Part shown: piece by piece, positions 18,088 to 25,495 of the stretch | How positions within the stretch are numbered: position 1 is the first letter of the stretch | Layout of the letters: every line of letters starts with the position of its first letter | Assembly (NCBI GenBank): GCA_001917665.1 | Contig: MNEL01000020.1 | Coordinates: 18,734 to 82,733 of the forward strand | Direction: 5' to 3' | From: Gemmatimonadetes bacterium 13_1_40CM_69_22 | Lineage (GTDB): Bacteria > Gemmatimonadota > Gemmatimonadetes > Gemmatimonadales > GWC2-71-9 | Length of the DNA stretch: 64,000 nt | Position numbers and translations under genes: made by a program | Notes under the pieces: generated by a model | The model's input: the letters and a program-made list of their open reading frames with translations, nothing else | What the model was told of the DNA's origin: nothing | Databases searched by the model: none

Positions 18088-20133
18088 GGCCACCGGCCCG
18101 GGCTGCCACTCCGTGATGTAGCCCGTGATGGCCGACGCCGCCACGGTGTACGGGTTGGCGAGGTAGAGCTGCCCCGGACCCGAGCGTCCTGGGAAGTTGC
18201 GGTTGATCGCGCTGATCGTCACTTCATCCCGGGTCTTCGACACACCGGGCCCCGCGTTGATGCAGGCGCCGCACGAGGGCTCGAGAAACGTCGCGCCCAC
18301 CTTATGGAACAGCTCGAGGTAGCCCCGCTCCTCGCAGTAGCGTTTCACATCCTGCGACCCGCACTGGATGTAAAACCGCACCCACGGCGCGACGCGGGCG
18401 CCCCGCTCCGCCGCTTCCGCGAGCACCCGTGCATACATGTCCATGTCTTCCTTCTTCCCCGCCGTGCACGAACCCGCGTACGCGATATCCACACGGATCC
18501 GCCGAGCCGCCGGGTCGATATGCTGGCCGTTCCCCGGGTCGCCGGGTAGCGCCATCATCGGCCGGATCGCGCCAGCGTCGATCTCGATCACCTCGCAGTA
18601 CTCGGCGTCGGGGTCGCTCGCCAGCCCGGCGCACAGCCGCTCGGCGTCGCCACGCGCCATGCCGCGGTACTCCCTCAAGTACTCGACCGTCTTCGCGTCC
18701 GGGGCGACGTAGCCGGTGAACCCGCCTACCTCGGCCGTCATATTGGTCATCGTGGCCCGCTCGTCGACGGACAGCGACTCGACAGCACCCCCACAGTATT
18801 CCACCAGCTTGCCGATGGCCTGGCCGCTCTTCACGTACGGATGCCGCAAGATCTCGAGCATGAAGTCCTTGGCCGTCACGTTGTCCGGCTTCTGCCCGCG
18901 CACTACGACCTTGACGGTTTCCGGGACCGTGAGCCGCACGTCCTTCGTGATCCACGAATTGAAGATCGCCGTCGTCCCCACGCCGAACGCCACGCACCCG
19001 ACCGCGCCGGCGTGTGGGGTGTGGGAGTCCGAGCCGATGATCACCATCCCCGGCTCGGCGTGCCCCTCGAGCATCTTCGAATGGCAGATCGCCTCGGCGC
19101 CGTGGCGGCCGAGCCGCAGCTCGCCGTACAGCTTGATCCCCTGCTTCTCCGCGAACGTACGCTGCTTCTTCTCGAGCTGGAGCGCGACGTCGAGGAGCCC
19201 CTCCTTGACGCGCTCGGGCGTCATCGCTTCGGGGAGGAACGTCAGGTGGTCGCGGAACATGAGGATCGAGCCGGGATCGTAGACCTGCTCGTTCTCGCCC
19301 ACGAGCTGCTCGAAGAAGATCGCGGCCATCGGCGTCACGTACTCGTGGCTGAACCGGATGTCGGTGACCACGAAGCCCTCGTCTCCCGGCTTGACGGCCG
19401 GTACGCCGATCCTTCCCCGCGACGGGTCCACCACCCAATGACGGGCGATGATCTTCTCGCCGAGCGTCATGGGCCGGCGCGGAGTCTCGGGCGGCGCGAG
19501 GACGACCTTCCCTTGGAGCCGGGCGACGTTGAAGTTGAACAGCCCGCCGTACTCGATGATACCGCGCGTGATCTCGCCCTCGCCTTGGGTGAAGGCTGCG
19601 AGCGGAATCGCCTCGCCCCGCCGCACTCGGTCGATGATCGAGAAGTCGGTAGTGGTGAGGATCCCCAGATTCTGGCAATTCTCCCGGTAGATCCGCTCGA
19701 TATTCTCGGCGATGACCAGTTTGATGCCGGCGCACATCTCGGCGTACGGCGACTGCTCCCGCGACGAGCCCTTGCCGCGCCGCTTGCCGCTGACCGACGC
19801 CACGAAGCGGCCGCCCTTCACCGATCCCCGAGTGATCGGGAACTCCTCGCCGCATTTCAAGCCCAGGTACGGGAAGTCGCCCAGCGTTTCGTCGTAGTAG
19901 TAGCAGATGTAGGCAGGCGTGATCTCGTCGGTCGAGATGTTGTCGCGCAGCGCGATGGCGGGGGTCCAGTCCAGGTCCTCCCCCGCGAGCTGGCTGCGCA
20001 CCAGCGCGGCATCCTCGGCCAGAAACAGGACACGGCCCTCGAGCCGGACGAGATCCGGGAGCCGCGCGACCGGGCGGGCCTGCAGCGCTTGCAGCATACG
20101 CGAAAGATGAACCCCTTGCTCCGAGCCGAGCAA
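18076..20133 (-). CDS. Aconitase/isopropylmalate-dehydratase superfamily hydro-lyase, swivel domain first
   Basis: A single-chain [4Fe-4S] hydro-lyase of up to 685 residues. The small swivel (LeuD-like) domain comes first, with DNISTDEITPAY and the GSSREQ substrate-binding loop (about residues 60-190). The large LeuC-like domain follows, with GSDSHTPHAGA, AGSCTAGKKED (first cluster Cys) and PSCGACINAGPG (two more cluster Cys). AcnA-type aconitases have the opposite domain order; AcnB also has the swivel first but with a HEAT domain that is missing here. The substrate (citrate, methylcitrate, a malate derivative or other) cannot be read from the sequence. The start is TTG 20133 or, less likely, ATG 20097. 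Confidence 0.85.
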   Translation of the reverse strand: MLGSEQGVHLSRMLQALQARPVARLPDLVRLEGRVLFLAEDAALVRSQLAGEDLDWTPAIALRDNISTDEITPAYICYYYDETLGDFPYLGLKCGEEFPITRGSVKGGRFVASVSGKRRGKGSSREQSPYAEMCAGIKLVIAENIERIYRENCQNLGILTTTDFSIIDRVRRGEAIPLAAFTQGEGEITRGIIEYGGLFNFNVARLQGKVVLAPPETPRRPMTLGEKIIARHWVVDPSRGRIGVPAVKPGDEGFVVTDIRFSHEYVTPMAAIFFEQLVGENEQVYDPGSILMFRDHLTFLPEAMTPERVKEGLLDVALQLEKKQRTFAEKQGIKLYGELRLGRHGAEAICHSKMLEGHAEPGMVIIGSDSHTPHAGAVGCVAFGVGTTAIFNSWITKDVRLTVPETVKVVVRGQKPDNVTAKDFMLEILRHPYVKSGQAIGKLVEYCGGAVESLSVDERATMTNMTAEVGGFTGYVAPDAKTVEYLREYRGMARGDAERLCAGLASDPDAEYCEVIEIDAGAIRPMMALPGDPGNGQHIDPAARRIRVDIAYAGSCTAGKKEDMDMYARVLAEAAERGARVAPWVRFYIQCGSQDVKRYCEERGYLELFHKVGATFLEPSCGACINAGPGVSKTRDEVTISAINRNFPGRSGPGQLYLANPYTVAASAITGYITEWQPGPVAAPA

Positions 20134-20177
20134 GCCGATTTGCTTCGGGGCACCGGACCGAACGCTGGAGGTCGAGG

Positions 20178-21809
20178 ATGTCTCCGTGCTGTCGATTTGC
20201 TGTCACGATACTGCTCGCCACGCCGGTCGCATCGCTCGGCGGCCAGCAACGGGCACCCGCGTTGCCACCCGTGAGCACCGCAGCGATGGACGCCCACCTC
20301 CGCTATCTGTCCGACGACTTGCTCGAGGGGCGTGCCCCGGGCACGCGCGGGGGCCGCCTCGCCGCTCAGTACGTCGCGGCGCAGTTCCAAGCGCTCGGTC
20401 TAGCGCCTGCGGGGCCCGACGGCTCCTACTTCCAGCCGGTCGCGCTCGTCGGCCTCACGCCGCATCCGTCGCTCATGTGGGGCACGCCCGGCGCGCCGCA
20501 ACCACTCAAGCCGCTCGACGACTTCGTCGCGTGGGCTGAGCGCCCGGAGCCCGAGATCACGGCTGACGGCGAAGTCGTGTTCCTGGGCTACGGTATTCAG
20601 GCGCCCGAGTGGCAATGGGACGACTACAAAGATGTGAGCGTGCGCGGCCAGGTCCTGCTGATGCTCGTGAACGACCCGGGGCTCCAGGACTCGACGGTTT
20701 TCAACGGCCGCGCGCTCACCTACTACGGCCGCTGGACTTACAAGCTCGAGGAGGCAGCCCGGCGCGGGGCGCTCGGCGTCCTCCTGATTCACACCACCGC
20801 CAGCGCGACGTACCCGTGGGAGGTGGTGCGCGGGTCATGGTCGGTGGAGCAGTTCAAACTGGACCGCGTGGCGGCGCAGGGCATCGCGTTCGCCGGGTGG
20901 GTCACCTCCGACGCCGCCCGGGCTGCGCTCTCCCGCGCCGGCTTCAACCTCGACTTCCTGAGCCGTGCCGCCGCGCGGCGGGACTTCCGGCCGGTCCCGA
21001 CCGGCCTGCACGTGGCGGTCGATATCATCAGCGCGCTACGTCGCGTCCGCTCCGAGAACGTGGTGGCGAAGCTGCCGGGGAGCGACCCGAGACTCGCGAG
21101 CCAGGTCGTACTGTTCACCGCTCACTGGGACCACAAGGGGATCGGCCCCGCGGTCAACGGTGACTCGATCTACAACGGCGCGGAGGACAACGCGTCCGGC
21201 GTCGCCGCGATGCTCGCGACGGCCCAGGCGCTCAGCCACGCGACTCCCCCGCCGCGACGCACCCTGCTGTTCGTCGCGACGACCGCCGAGGAGAGCGGCC
21301 TGCTCGGCAGCCAGGCATACGTGCAAAGCCCGCTCGCGCCGCTCGAGCGCACGGCGGCGGTGCTGAACCTCGATGTCACGAACGTGCGCGGCGCCACGCG
21401 GGACATCGACGCTCTCGGGATCGACCGCTCCACTCTCGGACTGGTGTTTGAGAGCGCGGCGCGGGCTGAGTCGCTCGCGGTCGTCCACGAGCCGGACGTG
21501 CGTGGCTCGTTCTACCGGTCGGACCACTTTCCCTTTGCAAGAGCCGGGGTGCCGGTGCTCTCGATCGAGGCGGGAAGAGATTTCATCGGGCGGCCTGCCG
21601 GATGGGGCAAGGAGCAGGATGAGCTGTACAACCGGGAGCGCTACCACCAGCCGAGCGACCAGTACCGGCCGACCTTCGCCTACGAAGGGATGGCGCAGGA
21701 GGTCCGCGTCACGATGCGGGTGGCTCTCGCGGTGGCGAATGCGCCCGAGGTGCCGCGCTGGTTGCCAAACTCGGAGTTCAAGCGTCAGACCAGCCCGCCG
21801 ACGCCCTGA
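20178..21809 (+). CDS. M28 family exported aminopeptidase
   Basis: Zinc-dependent exopeptidase of 543 residues. The signal peptide ends near G-G-Q-Q. A PA-domain-like insert (about residues 95-250) is followed by the M28 catalytic domain with the co-catalytic metal ligands: HWDH (His316, Asp318), EDNASG, TAEESGL (catalytic Glu and ligand), LNLDVTN and RSDHFPFARAGVP. These residues are all present, so it should be active. A GGAGG site precedes the ATG at 20178. It is divergent from the aconitase-family gene, 44 bases away. With the S9, M14 and M1 enzymes it belongs to a set of exported peptidases in this region. Confidence 0.9.
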   Translation: MSPCCRFAVTILLATPVASLGGQQRAPALPPVSTAAMDAHLRYLSDDLLEGRAPGTRGGRLAAQYVAAQFQALGLAPAGPDGSYFQPVALVGLTPHPSLMWGTPGAPQPLKPLDDFVAWAERPEPEITADGEVVFLGYGIQAPEWQWDDYKDVSVRGQVLLMLVNDPGLQDSTVFNGRALTYYGRWTYKLEEAARRGALGVLLIHTTASATYPWEVVRGSWSVEQFKLDRVAAQGIAFAGWVTSDAARAALSRAGFNLDFLSRAAARRDFRPVPTGLHVAVDIISALRRVRSENVVAKLPGSDPRLASQVVLFTAHWDHKGIGPAVNGDSIYNGAEDNASGVAAMLATAQALSHATPPPRRTLLFVATTAEESGLLGSQAYVQSPLAPLERTAAVLNLDVTNVRGATRDIDALGIDRSTLGLVFESAARAESLAVVHEPDVRGSFYRSDHFPFARAGVPVLSIEAGRDFIGRPAGWGKEQDELYNRERYHQPSDQYRPTFAYEGMAQEVRVTMRVALAVANAPEVPRWLPNSEFKRQTSPPTP

Positions 21810-21868
21810 GTGCAATCCGTTGCATTGCTTGTAATGTGGCGAGCAGAAGGCAGTTACGGGTCTTGGTC

Positions 21869-21895
21869 CGGCCAGTTCTCCAGCGCCTCTGGCCG
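21869..21895 (+). terminator. Hairpin downstream of the M28 peptidase
   Basis: A 7-bp perfect stem (21869-21875 and 21889-21895) with a 13-base loop, 60 bases after the M28 stop. A T-run (CTTTTTG) lies about 33 bases further on, too far for a classical intrinsic terminator. The rest of 21810-21997 shows no gene. Confidence 0.35.
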
Positions 21896-21997
21896 ATTCC
21901 GAGGCCGCCGAATAAGTTTGCGCCCGCTTTTTGACAGTCCCGTCTCCCGCACTCGTCACCGCGGAGCGAGCCCCTGGAACTCCCGACATCCCATCGG

Positions 21998-23113
21998 TTG
22001 CCGCTGTCCTGGCTGCTCGAGGCGGCAAGCCCACCGATCCAGTACCGCGCCTACGCCGAAGTTGTGCGGGAGAGCGAGCGCGATCCGGAACGACTCGCCG
22101 TGCTGCGCCAGGCCGTCTTGGAGTACAAGGTCGCTCTGGCGATCGCCCGCAAGCAGAAGTCCACGGGGCTGTGGGGCGGCAACCTCCTCGGGCCGAACGC
22201 CTCGAAGGCGTACGGTTGGCATGAGCCCGGCACCGTGTTTCAGTACCGCCGATTGCTCGAGATGGGCTGGCCGCCGACCGAGCGGCCGTTCAGGCTCGCG
22301 GACCGGCTGCTGTTTCAGTTGCTGTCGCGCATCGAGCCGGACGACCCGGACCGGGCGGTTGCCCAGCGGGCTCAAGAGCTGCTGGCAGAGTACCAAAAGC
22401 CCGCCCGGACCGACTCCGGACTCGGCCGCTGGGCACGGCGGCTCGGCCGGGAGGCGGCGGCATGCGCGCTCGCGCGCGCCGGCCACATCGACGACCCGCG
22501 AGTGCGCGGGACCGCGCATACGATCGCCAGTAACATCTCACAGTTCCTGCGCAGCGAGCTCGCTGGGAAGCCGTTCAGGAAGGCGCACGGCAAGACGGTG
22601 CTCGAGCCCGCGGCCTACCCGCCCACCGTTTTCGCGGTCGAGATGCTCGCCTGCCTCCCTCCGGTGCAGCGGGAGCGCGCGGGGTTCATCGAACGGTTGG
22701 GGCAGTATTTCTCGGCGCCGGCGCCGCGTCGCGCGTTTTTCATCCTGGCTGGCAAGAAGCTGTTCAAGCCGATGTTCGAGCTGCTGGGCGACCCCCTGCG
22801 CTCCGACGCTCAGGGCCACATCAGCGACATTCCGTTCGCCGTGTACTGGCTCGAGCTCCTGGCCCGGCTCGGCCTGGCGCGCCAGATCCCGAGCGCCAAC
22901 CGCGTGCTCGCCCGTCTCTACAGCGAGTGCGACGACCAGGGGATTTGGAGCCCGAAAAGCCTGCGAGCCATGCCCAAGGCCACGAATCCTGTCACGGCCC
23001 ACTATTTCCCGCTCGAAGGGCCCGGGAAGAGTCCCGCTCAGCGACAGACCGACGTGACGTTTCGGCTGGGGCTGATCGCGCGGCTCATGGGGATCCCGGT
23101 CGAGGTGGTGTGA
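21998..23113 (+). CDS. Orphan helical protein, possibly alpha/alpha-toroid fold
   Basis: A 371-residue protein without signal peptide or membrane segment. The opening (LLEAASPPIQYRAYAEVVRE) and the later G-W/G-I-W units (TGLWGGN, DDQGIWSP) with repeated pairs of helices recall the alpha/alpha-toroid proteins related to prenyltransferase or terpene-cyclase barrels, but no catalytic Asp motif is visible. I do not assign a function. Start codons are poor: TTG 21998 is chosen, but the frame stays open up to 21935 and a CTG at 21974 would add eight residues. No close neighbours on the same strand suggest a partner. Confidence 0.6.
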   Translation: MPLSWLLEAASPPIQYRAYAEVVRESERDPERLAVLRQAVLEYKVALAIARKQKSTGLWGGNLLGPNASKAYGWHEPGTVFQYRRLLEMGWPPTERPFRLADRLLFQLLSRIEPDDPDRAVAQRAQELLAEYQKPARTDSGLGRWARRLGREAAACALARAGHIDDPRVRGTAHTIASNISQFLRSELAGKPFRKAHGKTVLEPAAYPPTVFAVEMLACLPPVQRERAGFIERLGQYFSAPAPRRAFFILAGKKLFKPMFELLGDPLRSDAQGHISDIPFAVYWLELLARLGLARQIPSANRVLARLYSECDDQGIWSPKSLRAMPKATNPVTAHYFPLEGPGKSPAQRQTDVTFRLGLIARLMGIPVEVV

Positions 23114-23179
23114 GAGGCACGGGGGCGCGCGCGGCGCGGGGGAGCGATGAGCACCACCTTGCGGCGAGCGTGTTAATAA

Positions 23180-23201
23180 CGTAGTAGTAACTACTACTAC
23201 G
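23180..23201. promoter_or_regulatory. Perfect palindromic operator against the regulator start codon
   Basis: Two 10-base arms, CGTAGTAGTA and TACTACTACG, separated by AC. The right arm ends 2 bases before the ATG of the TrmB-like regulator at 23204. The AT-rich TTAATAAC just upstream could be the -10 box. A dimeric repressor bound here would block transcription start and ribosome entry; autoregulation by the adjacent HTH protein is the likely use. Confidence 0.75.
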
Positions 23202-23203
23202 CG

Positions 23204-23866
23204 ATGCCAGACGTCGACCTCACCCCGTTCGGATTCACTCCCACTGAGTCCGTCGTGTATGCAGCGTTGCTGCGGCTCGGCCCGTCCACGGGGTACGGGG
23301 TGGGGCACGCCACGCGGCTCGCACGCGCCAACGCCTATGCCGCGCTCGCAGGGCTCGTCACCCGCGGGGCCGCTCACCGGACCCCCGGCCGCCCCGTGCA
23401 ATATCGCCCCACCGACCCCCAAGCACTGCTCGCTCACCTCGCCGCCCAGCAGGGAGAAGCACTCGACCGGCTCAGTCGCGCGCTTGAGGACGCGAGTCAC
23501 CCGACGGAGCCCGAGACTCGCGTCGTGGCCGGCGCTCGCGCCGTGGCCAACCTCATCCAGCAGCTCGTCGCTCGGGCCGACCAGACGATCCAGGGGATCC
23601 TGGCCGCAGAGCTGTGGCGCCCGACGCTGCCCGCGTGGCGGCGTGCCACAACCCGGGCGGCGCTCGACGTCCGCCTGGCGGGCGAGAGCTCCGACACCGA
23701 TGGCATCACGCAGGGCGCGGTCCCCGCAGGCACGCCCACGCTGCTGCTGATCGACGACACCCGAGTGCTGACCGTCTCGGGAACGGGCGAGCAGATTACC
23801 GCGCTGTGGAGCACGCATCCGCTCATTGCGACGCTGGCCCGCGCCGCGCTGCGCAACGTCACCTGA
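23204..23866 (+). CDS. TrmB-like winged-helix transcriptional regulator
   Basis: A 220-residue regulator. The N-terminal winged helix (about residues 8-80: FGFTPTESVVYAALLRLGPS, ANAYAALAGLVTRGAAHRT, RPVQYRPTDP) is typical of TrmB-family proteins. A short coiled coil (LLAHLAAQQGEALDRLSRAL) and an effector domain (about 105-215) with phospholipase-D-like strands (TLLLIDDTRVLTVSG) follow. The palindrome at 23180-23201 directly before its start suggests it represses itself. Its stop overlaps the next start (TGATG), so it is co-translated with the hydrolase and is likely the regulator of this three-gene unit. Confidence 0.8.
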   Translation: MPDVDLTPFGFTPTESVVYAALLRLGPSTGYGVGHATRLARANAYAALAGLVTRGAAHRTPGRPVQYRPTDPQALLAHLAAQQGEALDRLSRALEDASHPTEPETRVVAGARAVANLIQQLVARADQTIQGILAAELWRPTLPAWRRATTRAALDVRLAGESSDTDGITQGAVPAGTPTLLLIDDTRVLTVSGTGEQITALWSTHPLIATLARAALRNVT

Positions 23867-24864
23867 TGCGCCGGCTGCCGCTCGCCCTGTTCGCCACGCT
23901 CGCCGCCTGCCGCGCGGCGCCGATTCCGGACGGCGAGCGGTTCCCGGCCGGAACGCAATTCACGGCGCGCTTCCTTCAGGTCGGCGACACCAAGGTCCGG
24001 TATATCGACGCCGGGGAGGGGACGGCCGTGATCTTCATCCACGGGCTGGGGGCGTCTCTGTACGCCTGGCGGAAAAACCTCGCCCCCGTGATAGCGGCGG
24101 GATTCCGGGTGGTGGCGTTCGACAATCGGGGCTTCGGCTCCTCCGGCAAACCGGCGCAGGGGTACACGAACGCCGCCTATGCGCGCCTCGTCGCGGCACT
24201 GATGGACTCCCTGCACCTCCCCGATGCCGTGCTCGTGGGTCACTCGATGGGGGGCGAGATCGCCGGCGAGGTGGCGATCGCCTTCCCGCACCGTGTACGC
24301 GCATTGGTCCTGATTGGGGCTGTGGGACTCGGCACGCGCGAGCCGCTGCTGTTCCGAGTCGCCCGGTGGCCCGTGGTGGGGCCCGCGATCCTCGCGTTCC
24401 GGGGCCGGGGATTCGTCGCGCGGCTGCTCAAGTCTACGTATGCCGACCCCAACAAAGTGGGCGAGGCGGATGTGGACCAGTATTACGCCCCGGTCGCCGA
24501 GCCGGACTACGGTCGGGCGCTGCGGGGAGTGTTGCGGGAGTTCCGGCTCGACGGGTTGGCAGGGCGGCTCGGCGCGATTCAGGCGCCCACGCTGGTGCTG
24601 TGGGGGGAAGCGGACCGCTGGGTGCCGATCGCCCGGGGCCGCGCGCTCGCCGCCCAGCTCGAGCGCTCGGCGTTCCTCTCCGTGCCGCACGCCGGACACT
24701 CGGTGCAGGAGGAAGCGCCCGGGGAGGTGAACCGCCTGCTGATCAAGTTCCTCAAGCAGGGCCTGCCGCGCGTACCGGAGAACCTCGCATCGCTCACGGA
24801 CTGGCGCGGCCGCCGGAGGGATATAGATTTCATCAACCGGATGGTTGAGCGAATCGCCCCCTGA
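23866..24864 (+). CDS. Alpha/beta-hydrolase lipoprotein
   Basis: A 332-residue hydrolase with a lipobox signal (ALFATLAAC, Cys15), so it should be membrane-anchored outside the cytoplasm. The alpha/beta-hydrolase core shows the oxyanion region FIHGLGAS, the nucleophile elbow GHSMGG (Ser127), Asp250 in WGEADRW and His278 in HAGHSVQEE. The family includes esterases, epoxide hydrolases and C-C hydrolases, and the substrate cannot be chosen. The start at 23866 overlaps the regulator stop, and its own stop overlaps the likely CTG start of the TetR gene (CTGA). Confidence 0.87.
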   Translation: MRRLPLALFATLAACRAAPIPDGERFPAGTQFTARFLQVGDTKVRYIDAGEGTAVIFIHGLGASLYAWRKNLAPVIAAGFRVVAFDNRGFGSSGKPAQGYTNAAYARLVAALMDSLHLPDAVLVGHSMGGEIAGEVAIAFPHRVRALVLIGAVGLGTREPLLFRVARWPVVGPAILAFRGRGFVARLLKSTYADPNKVGEADVDQYYAPVAEPDYGRALRGVLREFRLDGLAGRLGAIQAPTLVLWGEADRWVPIARGRALAAQLERSAFLSVPHAGHSVQEEAPGEVNRLLIKFLKQGLPRVPENLASLTDWRGRRRDIDFINRMVERIAP

Positions 24865-25451
24865 AACCTAAGCTGGGCAACCCCAGAGCATTACGGATCA
24901 TCACCGCCGCCAGGGACGAGTTCGCCCGGCGCGGCTTCGATGGCGCCCGCGTGGACCAGATCGCTCGGCGCGCCGGTGTCAACAAGCAGCTGCTGTTCTA
25001 CTACTTCCACTCCAAGCGCGGACTGTTTAACGCCGTGCTCACGCGCGGCGCCGCCGAGCTGGAGCAGGCGCTCGCCTCGCTCGCGGTCGGCGGCGAGGGG
25101 CCGCTCGATCGCATGGGCGCGGCGCTGGCGGCACAGTTCGACTTTCTCGCCGCCCACCCCGATCTCGTCATGCTGCTCACGCAGGCCGGCCGATCCGACG
25201 CCCGGCCGTTTGCGCCGGCCATCAAGCGGCTGGTCATCCTGCTCGCCGAGGGACAAGGGCTGGGCCAGGTGCGCGACGACGTCGACCCACACTTGGCGGC
25301 GGCGCAGGCGCTGGTGCTCATGGTCGCCTATCTCGGCCTCGAGTCGCTCATTGCCGCGAGCGCCCCGCCGCTCGGCGCCGACGAGCCGGCGTTGCGCGCG
25401 CGCTGGAAGGAAGCCGCGGTGAAGCTGGTGCTGGAGGGAGTGAGGGCCTAG
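24861..25451 (+). CDS. TetR/AcrR family transcriptional regulator (probable CTG start)
   Basis: A regulator of about 196 residues. The N-terminal TetR HTH is complete: ALRIITAARDEFARRGFDGA, VDQIARRAGVNKQLLFYYF, HSKRGLFNAVL. The C-terminal ligand-binding helices include a Trp-less DxxAAAQALVLMVAYLGLESL segment. The first ATG/GTG in frame (GTG 24951) would remove helix 1 of the HTH, so translation must begin upstream. The only candidates are CTG 24861, which forms a CTGA overlap with the hydrolase stop, and CTG 24873. The short-range overlaps tie it to the hydrolase and TrmB-like genes. Confidence 0.82.
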   Translation: MKPKLGNPRALRIITAARDEFARRGFDGARVDQIARRAGVNKQLLFYYFHSKRGLFNAVLTRGAAELEQALASLAVGGEGPLDRMGAALAAQFDFLAAHPDLVMLLTQAGRSDARPFAPAIKRLVILLAEGQGLGQVRDDVDPHLAAAQALVLMVAYLGLESLIAASAPPLGADEPALRARWKEAAVKLVLEGVRA

Positions 25452-25495
25452 GAAGAGACTTCGAGGCCGAGTGCATCGGGCGGGCCGGCCGACCG

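Noticed and set aside
21810..21997. Possible tRNA or small RNA in the AT-richer gap
   Set aside because: No cloverleaf or T-loop sequence could be found; only one 7-bp hairpin and a lone TTGACA box without a matching -10.
24951..25451. GTG 24951 as start of the TetR regulator
   Set aside because: It would delete the first helix of the DNA-binding domain, which is clearly encoded just upstream.
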